A stretch of DNA of 64,000 bases from Mycobacterium sp. IS-836. Lineage in GTDB: Bacteria; Actinomycetota; Actinomycetes; Mycobacteriales; Mycobacteriaceae. The notes beneath the pieces were generated by a model. It worked only from the letters and a program-made list of their open reading frames with translations, was not told the DNA's origin and searched no databases. The number at the start of each line of letters is the position of its first letter. Position 1 is the first letter of the stretch. Shown here in pieces: positions 44,440 to 53,654 of this stretch. The stretch spans positions 1 to 64,000 of the forward strand of contig NZ_MBEU01000055.1 in NCBI RefSeq assembly GCF_001954275.1. The letters run 5' to 3'. The translations under genes were made by a program, and so were the position numbers.

Positions 44440-45837
44440 ATGTCCCGGCCCGCCGCGGCTATCCGCCGTGTCATCAAGGCTTACGACGTACGCGGGCTGG
44501 TGGGCGAGGAGATCGACGATTCGTTGGTCGCCGACGTCGGCGCCGCGTTCGCCAGGTTGATGCGCGCCGACGGGGCGCAGCGGGTGGTCATCGGCCGCGA
44601 CATGCGGGATAGCTCGCCGTCGCTCGCCGCTGCCTTCGCGGCCGGGGTCAACACCCAGGGCCTCGACGTCGTGCGCATCGGTTTGTCGTCCACCGATCAG
44701 CTCTATTTCGCTTCGGGATTGTTGGACTGCCCCGGCGCGATGTTCACCGCGAGCCACAACCCGGCGGCCTACAACGGCATCAAGCTCTGCCGGGCGGGGG
44801 CCAAACCCGTCGGCGCGGACACCGGGCTCCAGGTGATCAGCGGCGAAGTGATCGCCGGGGTACCGACGTATGACGGGCCGCCGGGCGATATCTCCGATCG
44901 GGACGTGCTCGCGGACTACGGCGAGTTTCTGCGCTCACTGGTGAACACCTCGGGGCTGCGTCCGTTGCGGGTGGCGGTGGACGCCGGCAACGGCATGGCC
45001 GGGCACACCGCGCCCGCCGTGCTGGGCGCGATCGACTCGATCACGCTGTTGCCGTTGTACTTCGAGCTCGACGGTTCGTTCCCCAATCACGAGGCCAATC
45101 CGCTCGACCCGGCGAACCTGGTGGACCTGCAGCGCTACGTGCGCGAGACCGGCGCCGATATTGGGCTGGCCTTCGATGGCGACGCCGATCGCTGCTTCGT
45201 GGTCGACGAACGCGGGATGCCGGTTTCGCCGTCGACGGTGACCAGCCTGGTGGCCGCCCGCGAGCTGGGTCGCGAGATCGGCGCCACCGTTATCCACAAC
45301 GTGATCACCTCGCGCGCCGTGTCCGAACTGGTCACCGAGCGCGGCGGCACCCCACTGCGCTCGCGGGTCGGGCATTCCTACATCAAAGGATTGATGGCCG
45401 AGACCGGCGCGATTTTCGGCGGCGAGCACTCGGCGCACTACTACTTCCGCGACTTCTGGGGCGCCGATTCCGGGATGCTGGCGGCGCTTTACGTGCTGGC
45501 CGCCCTCGGCGAGCAGCATCGGCCGCTGTCGGAGTTGACCGCCGACTACCAGCGCTACGAATCGTCGGGCGAGATCAACTTCAAAGTCGACGACGCGTCG
45601 CGGTGCGTGGACGCCGTGCTGAAGTCGTTCGGCAGCCGGATTCACTCGATCGACCACCTGGACGGGGTGACCGTGGATTTGGGCGACGGCAGCTGGTTCA
45701 ACCTGCGCAGCTCCAACACCGAGCCGCTGCTGCGGCTCAACGTGGAGGGCCGCAGCACCGAGGACGTCGACGCGGTGGTTCAACAGGTCAGCGCCGAGAT
45801 CGCCGCCGAAACCCAAACCCCAGAGGCCGCCCGGTGA
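44440..45837 (+). CDS. pmmA: Phosphomannomutase/phosphoglucomutase
   Basis: 465 residues, the same length as Rv3257c (also called manB). Alpha-D-phosphohexomutase that interconverts mannose-6-P and mannose-1-P. Domain 1 has VIKAYDVRGLVGEEIDD and the phospho-Ser loop FTASHNPAAYNGIKLC. The metal loop is AFDGDADRCFVVDERG, the sugar-binding motif is FGGEHSAHYYFRD, and the phosphate site is RSSNTEPLLRLNVE. Overlaps the next gene by 4 bases (GTGA). Confidence 0.96.
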   Translation: MSRPAAAIRRVIKAYDVRGLVGEEIDDSLVADVGAAFARLMRADGAQRVVIGRDMRDSSPSLAAAFAAGVNTQGLDVVRIGLSSTDQLYFASGLLDCPGAMFTASHNPAAYNGIKLCRAGAKPVGADTGLQVISGEVIAGVPTYDGPPGDISDRDVLADYGEFLRSLVNTSGLRPLRVAVDAGNGMAGHTAPAVLGAIDSITLLPLYFELDGSFPNHEANPLDPANLVDLQRYVRETGADIGLAFDGDADRCFVVDERGMPVSPSTVTSLVAARELGREIGATVIHNVITSRAVSELVTERGGTPLRSRVGHSYIKGLMAETGAIFGGEHSAHYYFRDFWGADSGMLAALYVLAALGEQHRPLSELTADYQRYESSGEINFKVDDASRCVDAVLKSFGSRIHSIDHLDGVTVDLGDGSWFNLRSSNTEPLLRLNVEGRSTEDVDAVVQQVSAEIAAETQTPEAAR

Positions 45838-46958
45838 ATGCCACCGGAGCAATCGATCTCGAGGACACCGCCGGCCTGCTCGGCGCCGACCGGGCCGGCC
45901 TGCTGCGGGCCGCGTCGTCGGCCGGCGCGCAGGTTCGCGCCGTTGCCGCCGCCGCCGAAGAAGGCGCACTGGATTCGCTGCGCATCGACGACCGGCCGCG
46001 CAGCATCATCTGGGTGGCCGGCCGCGGGACCGCCGAGACCGCGGGGACGCTGCTGGCCGCGACGCAGGGCGGCGCCGCGTCGGCGCCGATCGCGCTCGCC
46101 GACGACGCCCCGCCGTGGATCGGCCCGCTCGACGTACTGATCGTCGCGGGCGACGACCCCGGCGACCCCGCGCTGGTCGGGGCCGCCGCGACCGGGGTGC
46201 GCCGCGGCGCGCGGGTCGTCGTGGCGGCGCCGTACGAGGGCCCGCTGCGCGACTCCACGGCCGGGCGCGCCGCGGTGCTTGGGCCGCGCCTGTCGGTTCC
46301 CGACGAGTTCGGACTGCCGCGCTACCTGGCCGCCGGCCTGGCCGTGCTGAAATGCGTAGACCCCGCACCCGACATCGATCTGGCGCTGCTCGCCGACGAG
46401 CTGGACGCCGAGGCGCTGCGCAACAGTGCCGCCCGCGAGCTATTCACCAACCCGGCCAAGATGATTGCCGCGCGCATCTCCGACGCCCGAGTGGCACTGG
46501 CCGGCGACTGCGCCGCGACGCTGGCGCTGGCCCGGCACGGCAGTTCGGTGCTGTTGCGGATCGCCCACCACGTGACGGCCGCGACCGGGCTTGCGGATGC
46601 GGTGGTGGCGCTGCGCGCGAGCTCGGAGTCGGGGTCCGGGTTTGGCGAAGCGCCGTCCGCCGTGGACGCGCTCTTTCATGACGAGCAAATCGACGGACCA
46701 CTGCCCGAGCGACTCCGGGTGCTCGCGCTCACGTTGGCCGGCGAGCGCACGGTGGTGGCCGCGCGCGTCGCCGGGCTGAACGAGGTCTACCTCATCGCGG
46801 CCGAGGATGTGCCCGAAGCGCCCGGGGGTGTGGGCGGGTCCGCCGGTCTGGTCGGGGCGTCCGCTCCGGGTGGTGCCGCACGCACCGAGCAGCAACTGGC
46901 AGTATTAGCCGTTCGGCTGGAGATGGCCGCCGTTTACTTGAGACTGGCGCGGGGATAG
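45834..46958 (+). CDS. SIS-domain protein (TobH-like)
   Basis: 374 residues, matching Rv3256c (346 there). It resembles the SIS (sugar isomerase) fold of the bifunctional phosphoglucose/phosphomannose isomerase group (IIWVAGRGTAETAGTLLAAT is the first SIS motif, about residues 58-78), and a second region VLLRIAHHVTAATGLADAVV follows. It lies between phosphomannomutase and ManA in one transcript, so a supporting role in mannose metabolism is likely but unproven. GTG start at 45834. Confidence 0.88.
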   Translation: MNATGAIDLEDTAGLLGADRAGLLRAASSAGAQVRAVAAAAEEGALDSLRIDDRPRSIIWVAGRGTAETAGTLLAATQGGAASAPIALADDAPPWIGPLDVLIVAGDDPGDPALVGAAATGVRRGARVVVAAPYEGPLRDSTAGRAAVLGPRLSVPDEFGLPRYLAAGLAVLKCVDPAPDIDLALLADELDAEALRNSAARELFTNPAKMIAARISDARVALAGDCAATLALARHGSSVLLRIAHHVTAATGLADAVVALRASSESGSGFGEAPSAVDALFHDEQIDGPLPERLRVLALTLAGERTVVAARVAGLNEVYLIAAEDVPEAPGGVGGSAGLVGASAPGGAARTEQQLAVLAVRLEMAAVYLRLARG

Positions 46959-46965
46959 AAAACAA

Positions 46966-48192
46966 GTGGAACTGCTTCGCGGGGCGTTACGGACGTACGC
47001 ATGGGGATCGCGCACCGCCATCGCCGAATTCACCCGGCGTTCGGTGCCGGCCGCGCACCCGGAAGCCGAACTCTGGTTCGGCGCCCACCCGGGCGACCCG
47101 GCGTGGCTGGAAACGGAGCAGGGCGAAATCTCGTTGATGGAGGCGCTGGTCGCCGACCCCGAGGGACAGCTCGGTCCCTGCTCGCGCGCCCGCTTCGGTG
47201 ATGTGCTGCCGTTCTTGGTCAAGGTGCTGGCCGCCGACGAGCCGCTGTCCCTGCAGGCCCACCCGAGCGCCGAGCAGGCGGTCGAGGGTTACCTGCGTGA
47301 GGAACGGTTGGGAATTCCGGTGTCCTCGCCGGTGCGCAACTATCGCGACACCTCGCACAAGCCCGAGTTGCTGGTGGCGCTGGAGTCGTTCGAGGCGCTG
47401 GCCGGATTTCGCCCGGCGTCGCGCACCGTCGAGCTGCTGCGGGCGCTTGCGGTCTCCGACCTCGACCCATACATCGATCTGCTCAACGACCAGTCCGACG
47501 CCGACGGGCTGCGCGCGCTGTTCACCACCTGGATCACCGCGCCGCAGCCCGACCTCGACGTGCTGGTGCCCGCCGTGCTGGACGGCGCCATCCAGTACGT
47601 CAGCACGGGCGCAACGGAATTCGCCGCCGAGGCCAAGACGGTGCTCGAACTCGGGGAGCGCTATCCGGGCGACGCCGGTGTGCTGGCGGCGCTGCTGCTC
47701 AACCGCATCACGCTGGAACCGGGCGAGGCGATCTTCGTGCCGGCCGGCAACCTGCACACCTATCTGCGCGGTTTCGGGGTGGAGGTTATGGCCAACTCCG
47801 ACAACGTGTTACGCGGTGGGTTGACCCCCAAGCACGTCGATGTGCCCGAACTGCTGCGAGTGCTGGACTTCGCCCCCACCGCCGAAGAGCGGTTGCGAGC
47901 GTCGACCCACCGCGAAGGTCTCGGGCTGATCTACGAAACGCCGACCGACGAGTTCGCGGTCGCGCTGTTGGTGCTCGACGGCGAGAACCTCGGCCACGAA
48001 GTCGACGCGTCGTGCAGCCACGAAGGGCCGCAGATCCTGTTGTGCAGCGAGGGTTCCACGACGGTGCACGCAAAGTCGGGATCGCTGACGCTGGAACGCG
48101 GAATGGCGGCGTGGGTGGCGGCCGACGACGGCCCCATCCGGCTGGTGGCGCGAGAGCCCGCCAAGCTGTTCAGGGCGACCGTGGGGCTGTGA
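46966..48192 (+). CDS. manA: Mannose-6-phosphate isomerase ManA
   Basis: 408 residues (M. tuberculosis Rv3255c), type I zinc-dependent isomerase that feeds fructose-6-P into mannose donors. Zinc and active-site segments: SLQAHPSAEQAVEGY (Gln and His), KPELLVALESFEALAGF (Glu), IFVPAGNLHTYLRGFGVEVM (His) and NSDNVLRGGLTPKHVD (Arg). It starts at GTG 46966. It is the third gene of the pmmA-SIS-manA operon. Confidence 0.96.
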   Translation: MELLRGALRTYAWGSRTAIAEFTRRSVPAAHPEAELWFGAHPGDPAWLETEQGEISLMEALVADPEGQLGPCSRARFGDVLPFLVKVLAADEPLSLQAHPSAEQAVEGYLREERLGIPVSSPVRNYRDTSHKPELLVALESFEALAGFRPASRTVELLRALAVSDLDPYIDLLNDQSDADGLRALFTTWITAPQPDLDVLVPAVLDGAIQYVSTGATEFAAEAKTVLELGERYPGDAGVLAALLLNRITLEPGEAIFVPAGNLHTYLRGFGVEVMANSDNVLRGGLTPKHVDVPELLRVLDFAPTAEERLRASTHREGLGLIYETPTDEFAVALLVLDGENLGHEVDASCSHEGPQILLCSEGSTTVHAKSGSLTLERGMAAWVAADDGPIRLVAREPAKLFRATVGL

Positions 48193-49626
48193 CTAGCCCT
48201 GATGGTGGCGACCCGCTTCGCCCGGCTCTGCCGCGCTCGCGATCGCCACGGCTTGCCGGCGCTCGCGCAGCCACAGCCGCATGTTGTGCGCCACGGTACG
48301 GCCCACGATCCGTGGCGGCGGGATCATATAGAGGCTGTCGAGAAGCGAGAACCGGCGCAAAAACCATTCCGCGAGAACGGGTTCGGTTTCGGCGGCCCCG
48401 AGGAATTGGTCGAACAGCGCGCCTGAGGGACGCCACCACCACGGGGCGGGCTCCTTCGTTTCGGCGTGATGGAACGCGACGTCGCCGATGCCGTTCATCG
48501 TCCACACCGGGAAGGTGGTCTTGGCCGTGGCCCGGTTGAGTTCCGCGGCCAGTTCGCTGTCCGGGAATTGCAGAGCCCGCCGCAGATGACCGGCCTGCAG
48601 TGACGTCATCGTCATCCCCTGCCCGAAGGTGGGGTTGAAGCTGGCGACGGCATCGCCGAACGGGATGATCCCGGCGGGAAAGCGGTCCAGCTTGTCATAG
48701 CGGCGCCACCTGCTGGCCGGAAAGGCGTGGAATGCCGGCTCGCCGAGGGGTTCGGCCCGCGCCAGTGCGTCGGTGAAATGGTCCGGCAGCAGTTTGTCCG
48801 CGAGCGCCAGCATCTCGGGGAACGTCCGCGGCGGCTTGGCGTCGGCCACGCCGAAGGTGGTGAGCACCCAGGTCCCGTCCTCGTAGCACAGCATCCCGAG
48901 CCCCAGCGACTCGTCATGGGAAGCGCCGGCGACGACCACCTTTTCGGCGATCAGGCCGTCGGGGATGCGGAACTGGTGGGTGGCGTAGTTGATGCCGATG
49001 TCCACGATTTCCTCGGTGGGCCGCGCATATCCCCACTGCGACAACCACACCGGCAGCCGGGTGCCCCGACCGGCCGCGTCGACCACGAGGTCGGCGCGCA
49101 CGAACTCCGGCTCGCCCGCCTGGCGGTCGGCGGGGTCCAGCAGCACGCCGGTCACCCGCTGCCGGGCGGGCTCGAACCGCGGCTCGGCCACCGAGCGCCG
49201 GACGATCTTGACGTTGTCGAGGTCTTCCACTCGCCTGCGCAACTGCCACTCCAGGTGCGGCCGGCTGGGCACGTACGCGGTGAACTCGTCGCGCAGGGTG
49301 CTCCCCGTCCCCAGGACGTGCCCCGCCGCGCCGAGGTAAATGCAGTCCGGGCGGTTCTCCAGCATCGGCACGCCCGCGGCCACCATGTCTTTCAGCAGGC
49401 CCGGGAACAGGTTCTCGAACTCGATGGCCCCGCGGGCCATCAGCATGTGCAGGTGCCGGTCCTGGGGCACCGTCGCGCGGTTCGCCGGCGCGCTCGGCAG
49501 CTCGTCCCGCTCATAAAGGGTGACTGCGCCATAGCAATCCGAGAGCACCCGCGCGGCGCACAGCCCGGCGATGCTCGCCCCGATGACCACCGCGTGGTTC
49601 CGCGTGTTTGCTGCGCTGTGGGGCAT
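48193..49626 (-). CDS. FAD-dependent oxidoreductase (aromatic hydroxylase-like)
   Basis: 477 residues, matching Rv3254 (462). FAD-binding Rossmann motif VVIGASIAGLCAARVLSDCY (residues 13-32) is followed by the DG-type motif DLVVDAAGRGTRLPVWL and IIPFGDAVASFNPTFGQGM, which holds the GD motif of group A flavin monooxygenases. Two methionine/histidine-rich stretches form the substrate part. The substrate is unknown. It is convergent with manA and diverges from the permease. Confidence 0.9.
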   Translation of the reverse strand: MPHSAANTRNHAVVIGASIAGLCAARVLSDCYGAVTLYERDELPSAPANRATVPQDRHLHMLMARGAIEFENLFPGLLKDMVAAGVPMLENRPDCIYLGAAGHVLGTGSTLRDEFTAYVPSRPHLEWQLRRRVEDLDNVKIVRRSVAEPRFEPARQRVTGVLLDPADRQAGEPEFVRADLVVDAAGRGTRLPVWLSQWGYARPTEEIVDIGINYATHQFRIPDGLIAEKVVVAGASHDESLGLGMLCYEDGTWVLTTFGVADAKPPRTFPEMLALADKLLPDHFTDALARAEPLGEPAFHAFPASRWRRYDKLDRFPAGIIPFGDAVASFNPTFGQGMTMTSLQAGHLRRALQFPDSELAAELNRATAKTTFPVWTMNGIGDVAFHHAETKEPAPWWWRPSGALFDQFLGAAETEPVLAEWFLRRFSLLDSLYMIPPPRIVGRTVAHNMRLWLRERRQAVAIASAAEPGEAGRHHQG

Positions 49627-49681
49627 CCCCGCAGACTACCCACTAGGGTGCGGACAAATGGGTGACGGAAGGGGCGGGCAA

Positions 49682-51178
49682 ATGGCCAATCGGTGGCGCA
49701 TGAAGTCGGTCGAACAGTCGATCGCCGACACCGACGAGCCGGGCACCCGGCTACGCAAGGACCTGACCTGGTTGGATCTCGCGGTGTTCGGGGTCGCCGT
49801 GGTGATCGGCGCGGGCATCTTCACGGTCACCGCGTCGACAGCCGGCGACATTACCGGGCCGGCGATCTGGATCTCGTTTGTGATCGCCGCGGTCGCGTGC
49901 GCGCTGGCGGCGTTGTGCTACGCCGAATTCGCGTCGACGCTGCCGGTGGCGGGCAGCGCGTACACCTTCTCCTACGCCACCTTCGGGGAGTTCGTCGCCT
50001 GGATTATCGGCTGGAACCTGGTGCTGGAGTTGGCGGTCGGCGCGGCCGTCGTCTCCAAGGGTTGGTCGAGCTACCTGGGCACGGTGTTCGGATTCGCAGG
50101 GGGCACAGTGCATTTCGGATCGGCCGACGTCGACTGGGGCGCGCTGGTGATCGTCGGGCTGGTGTCGACCCTGATCGCCTTGGGGACGAAGTTGTCGTCG
50201 AGGTTCTCCCAGGTGATCACCGCCATCAAGGTGTCGGTGGTGATCCTGGTCGTGGTGGTCGGCGCCTTCTACATCAAACCGGCGAACTATTCGCCGTTCA
50301 TTCCGAAGCCGGAAGTCGGCGGCGAAGCGTCGGGCGTCAACCAGTCGGTGTTGTCGCTGCTGACCGGGGCGCACAGCAGTCACTACGGCTGGTTTGGCGT
50401 CCTGGCCGGGGCGTCGATCGTGTTCTTCGCGTTCATCGGCTTCGACATCGTCGCGACCATGGCCGAGGAGACCAAGGAACCGCAGCGCAACGTCCCGAAG
50501 GGGATCCTGGCGTCGCTGGCGATCGTGACGGTTCTGTATGTCGCGGTCTCGGTGGTGCTTTCCGGAATGGTCTCCTATACCCAGCTCAAGACCGCCCCCG
50601 GCGGCAAGTCCGCGAACCTGGCTACCGCGTTCACCGCGAACGGGTTGACGTGGACCAGCAAAATCATCTCCGTGGGGGCGTTGGCCGGCCTGACCACCGT
50701 CGTGATGGTGCTGATGCTCGGGCAGTGCCGGGTGCTCTTCGCGATGGCGCGCGACGGGCTACTGCCGCGCCCGCTGGCCAAGACCGGTTCGCGCGGAACA
50801 CCGGTCCGGATCACCGCGCTGGTCGCGGTGGTGGTGGCGGCGACGGCGGCGGTGTTCCCGATCAACAAGCTCGAGGAGATGGTCAACGTCGGGACGCTGT
50901 TCGCGTTCGTCCTGGTGTCCGCCGGTGTCGTCGTCTTGCGCCGGACCCGGCCGGACCTGCACCGCGGATTCAAGGCCCCGGGCGTGCCGTGGCTTCCGAT
51001 CGCGTCGATATGCGCCTGCGTGTGGCTGATGGTCAACCTCACCGCGCTCACCTGGGTTCGCTTCGCGGTGTGGCTGGTGATCGGGACCGCGATTTACGTC
51101 GGCTACGGCCGCTGGCATTCGGTGCAGGGCCGCCGGGACGTCGAGCAGGCACCAGAGGCAGACGCCTTTACAAAATAG
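49682..51178 (+). CDS. Amino acid permease of the APC family
   Basis: 498 residues, matching Rv3253c (495). The product has about 12 membrane helices (TM1 near residues 32-52, LAVFGVAVVIGAGIFTVTAS). Conserved APC segments include GAGIFTVTASTAGDITGPAI and FFAFIGFDIVATMAEETKEP. It is most like cationic amino acid transporter (CAT)-type members, so substrate is probably a basic or polar amino acid. ATG 49682 has GGAAGGGGCGGGCAA upstream; the alternative at 49658 is less well supported. Confidence 0.92.
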   Translation: MANRWRMKSVEQSIADTDEPGTRLRKDLTWLDLAVFGVAVVIGAGIFTVTASTAGDITGPAIWISFVIAAVACALAALCYAEFASTLPVAGSAYTFSYATFGEFVAWIIGWNLVLELAVGAAVVSKGWSSYLGTVFGFAGGTVHFGSADVDWGALVIVGLVSTLIALGTKLSSRFSQVITAIKVSVVILVVVVGAFYIKPANYSPFIPKPEVGGEASGVNQSVLSLLTGAHSSHYGWFGVLAGASIVFFAFIGFDIVATMAEETKEPQRNVPKGILASLAIVTVLYVAVSVVLSGMVSYTQLKTAPGGKSANLATAFTANGLTWTSKIISVGALAGLTTVVMVLMLGQCRVLFAMARDGLLPRPLAKTGSRGTPVRITALVAVVVAATAAVFPINKLEEMVNVGTLFAFVLVSAGVVVLRRTRPDLHRGFKAPGVPWLPIASICACVWLMVNLTALTWVRFAVWLVIGTAIYVGYGRWHSVQGRRDVEQAPEADAFTK

Positions 51179-51185
51179 GGCTCTG

Positions 51186-51250
51186 TGTCTAGACAGGAGA
51201 CGCAGAGCGGCGTATTGTCCAACTTCAATGTGGCATGACGTGGCATGACT
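51186..51250. promoter_or_regulatory. Candidate operators upstream of alkB
   Basis: TGTCTAGACA (51186-51195) is a perfect 10-base palindrome, and TGGCATGACG/TGGCATGACT (51231-51240, 51241-51250) is a 10-base direct repeat. They lie between the permease stop and the alkB ribosome binding site (AAGGAGG, 51253-51259). The TetR gene at the end of this operon is an obvious candidate binder. Confidence 0.4.
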
Positions 51251-51267
51251 ACAAGGAGGTTTGGCAT

Positions 51268-52524
51268 ATGACCACACTCAGGCCGGCGAGCGGGCCCGAA
51301 GCATCGGCCGACGCGCCCGTTTGGCGGGACAAGAAGCGCCACCTGTGGCTGATGGGACTGATCGCCCCGACCGCGTTGTTCGTGATGTTGCCGATCATCT
51401 GGGGGTTGAATCAGCTCGGCTGGCACGCCGCCGCGCAGGCGCCGCTGTGGATCGGGCCCATCCTGCTCTACGTCCTTTTGCCCATCCTCGATCTGCATTT
51501 CGGGCCCGACGGCCAGAACCCGCCCGACGAGATGATGGAGCGGCTGGAGAACGACAAGTACTACCGCTACTGCACCTACATCTACATCCCGTTCCAATAC
51601 CTCAGCGTGGTGCTGGCCGCCTACCTGTTCACGGCGTCGAACCTGCACTGGCTCGGCTTCGACGGCGGACTGGGCTGGGCGGGCAAGATCGGCTTGGCGC
51701 TGTCCGTCGGTGTGCTCGGCGGCGTCGGCATCAACACCGCGCATGAGATGGGGCACAAGAAGGACGCGCTGGAGCGATGGCTGTCCAAGATCACCCTGGC
51801 GCAGACCTGCTACGGCCACTTCTACATCGAGCACAACCGCGGCCACCACGTGCGCGTCTCCACCCCGGAGGACCCGGCGTCGGCCCGCTTCGGCGAGACG
51901 TTCTGGGAGTTCTTGCCGCGCAGCGTCTTTGGCAGTCTGCGCTCCGCCGTTTCCCTCGAGGCGCAACGGATACGACGGCAGGGCTCGAGCCCGTGGAATC
52001 CCAAGACGTACCCGTCCAACGACGTGCTGAACGCCTGGGCGATGTCGTTGGTGTTGTGGGGCGCGCTGATCGCGGTGTTCGGGCCGGCGCTGCTCCCGTT
52101 CGTCGTCATCCAGGCGGTCTTCGGCTTCAGCCTGCTCGAGAACGTCAACTACCTCGAGCACTACGGGCTGCTGCGGCAACGCAACGCCAACGGCCGCTAC
52201 GAGCGCTGCGCGCCGGTGCACAGCTGGAACTCCGACCACGTGGTCACCAACCTGTTCCTGTATCACCTGCAGCGGCACAGCGATCACCACGCCAACCCGA
52301 CGCGGCGATATCAGACGCTGCGCAGCATGGCGGGCTCGCCGAACCTGCCCAGCGGCTATGCGTCGATGATTGGGCTGACCTATTTCCCGCCGCTGTGGCG
52401 CAGGGTGATGGATCATCGGGTGCTCGAGCACTACGACGGCGACATCACCCGGGTCAACCTGCAGCCGCGGCTGCGCGCGAAGCTGCTGGCTCGCTACGGC
52501 GTCCCCGAAGGGGTCGCGGCATGA
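51268..52524 (+). CDS. alkB: Alkane 1-monooxygenase AlkB
   Basis: 418 residues (M. tuberculosis Rv3252c 416), an integral membrane di-iron hydroxylase for terminal oxidation of medium-chain alkanes. The His boxes are HEMGHKKD (HxxxH), HNRGHHVRV (HxxHH) and LQRHSDHHAN (HxxHH), plus NYLEHYGLLR. About six membrane helices surround these (for example residues 27-46 and 59-80). The ATG at 51268 has a perfect AAGGAGG. It needs the rubredoxins that follow, with a 4-base overlap (ATGA). Confidence 0.97.
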   Translation: MTTLRPASGPEASADAPVWRDKKRHLWLMGLIAPTALFVMLPIIWGLNQLGWHAAAQAPLWIGPILLYVLLPILDLHFGPDGQNPPDEMMERLENDKYYRYCTYIYIPFQYLSVVLAAYLFTASNLHWLGFDGGLGWAGKIGLALSVGVLGGVGINTAHEMGHKKDALERWLSKITLAQTCYGHFYIEHNRGHHVRVSTPEDPASARFGETFWEFLPRSVFGSLRSAVSLEAQRIRRQGSSPWNPKTYPSNDVLNAWAMSLVLWGALIAVFGPALLPFVVIQAVFGFSLLENVNYLEHYGLLRQRNANGRYERCAPVHSWNSDHVVTNLFLYHLQRHSDHHANPTRRYQTLRSMAGSPNLPSGYASMIGLTYFPPLWRRVMDHRVLEHYDGDITRVNLQPRLRAKLLARYGVPEGVAA

Positions 52525-52745
52525 TCGCCTACCGATGCCCCGGTTGCGACTACACCTACGACGAAGCGAAAGGCGCTCCGCGGGAAGGGTTTCCCCCGGG
52601 TACGCCCTTCAGCGACATCCCCGACGACTGGTGCTGCCCCGACTGCGCAGTGCGCGAGAAGGTCGATTTCGAAGAGACGTCCGGCGACGATGCAGAGCGG
52701 AGCGATGAGGAGAAGCCGGACAATCGGATAGGAGTGAATCAGTGA
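52521..52745 (+). CDS. rubA: Rubredoxin RubA (AlkG1-type)
   Basis: 74 residues with one Fe(Cys)4 site: [13 protein letters not shown] (CxxC) and [13 protein letters not shown] (CPxC), and the conserved PDDW of rubredoxins. The long acidic C-terminal tail ([20 protein letters not shown]) is unusual for the 55-residue H37Rv form. The start ATG overlaps the alkB stop, and the stop overlaps the rubB GTG. Carries electrons to AlkB. Confidence 0.95.
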   Translation: MIAYRCPGCDYTYDEAKGAPREGFPPGTPFSDIPDDWCCPDCAVREKVDFEETSGDDAERSDEEKPDNRIGVNQ

Positions 52746-52924
52746 GCGACTACAAGTTCTTCATCTGCGTCCAATGCGGATTCGAGTACGACGAGGCCAA
52801 GGGCTGGCCGGAGGACGGCATCGCGCCCGGCACCCGATGGGACGACATCCCCGAGGACTGGAGCTGCCCCGACTGCGGTGCCGCGAAGTCCGACTTCGAA
52901 ATGGTGGAGGTCGCCCGGTCTTGA
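52742..52924 (+). CDS. rubB: Rubredoxin RubB (AlkG2-type)
   Basis: 60 residues with [18 protein letters not shown] (CxxC) and [19 protein letters not shown] (CPxC). It is the AlkG2-type rubredoxin that carries electrons to AlkB in most alkane degraders. GTG 52742 overlaps the rubA stop by 4 bases, and its own stop overlaps the TetR gene start. Confidence 0.96.
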   Translation: MSDYKFFICVQCGFEYDEAKGWPEDGIAPGTRWDDIPEDWSCPDCGAAKSDFEMVEVARS

Positions 52925-53547
52925 GCACTATCGTCGCGCCTGTGAAGCGGATGCCGTACGCCGAGGCGTCCCGCGCCCTATTGCGCGACTCGGTGCTGGA
53001 CGCGATGCGGGAATTGCTGCAGACGCGAGACTGGTCCGCCATCACGCTTTCCGACGTGGCCCGCGCCGCCGGCATCAGCCGGCAGACCATCTACAACGAG
53101 TTCGGCTCGCGGCAGGGCCTGGCGCAGGGGTACGCCCTGCGCCTGGCCGATCGCCTGGTCGACGCCGTCCATGCCGCCATCGACGCCAACGTCGGCAACA
53201 TCTACGAAGCGTTCCTGCAGGGCTTTCGTTCCTTTTTCGCGGAGTCGGCGGCCGACCCGTTGGTGATCTCGTTGCTGACCGGCGTCGCCAAGCCCGACCT
53301 GCTGCAGATCATCACCACCGACAGCGCGCCCATCATCACGCGCGCGTCGGCGCGGCTGACCACCGCGCTCACCGAAAGCTGGGTGGCCACCAGTGAAGAG
53401 GACGCCGGTGTGTTGGCGCGGGCGATCGTCCGGCTCGCGATGAGCTACGTGTCCATGCCCCCCGAGGCCGACTATGACGTGGCACGGGATCTGGCGCGGC
53501 TGATGACGCCCTTCGCGGAGCGTCACGGGGTCGTCAAGGTTCCCTGA
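52921..53547 (+). CDS. alkX: TetR family regulator of the alkane operon (AlkX-like)
   Basis: 208 residues (M. tuberculosis Rv3249c 211). Helix-turn-helix: [20 protein letters not shown] (about residues 41-60) followed by [20 protein letters not shown]. The C-terminal domain is helical and likely binds alkane or fatty acid derivatives. It starts at TTG 52921 inside the rubB stop (TTGA); GTG 52942 is an alternative. The place in the alkB-rubA-rubB operon matches AlkX in other actinobacteria, which represses its own operon. Confidence 0.9.
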   Translation: MSTIVAPVKRMPYAEASRALLRDSVLDAMRELLQTRDWSAITLSDVARAAGISRQTIYNEFGSRQGLAQGYALRLADRLVDAVHAAIDANVGNIYEAFLQGFRSFFAESAADPLVISLLTGVAKPDLLQIITTDSAPIITRASARLTTALTESWVATSEEDAGVLARAIVRLAMSYVSMPPEADYDVARDLARLMTPFAERHGVVKVP

Positions 53548-53654
53548 TCCTTCCCTGATCCCTGGGGCCGCCGCGGCGGCGACTACAGTGGCGGAAGAAC
53601 ATACCTAAGCTAAGTACCGCTTGAATCCGGTGCGCCTTAAGAAGCCCAAGAAGG

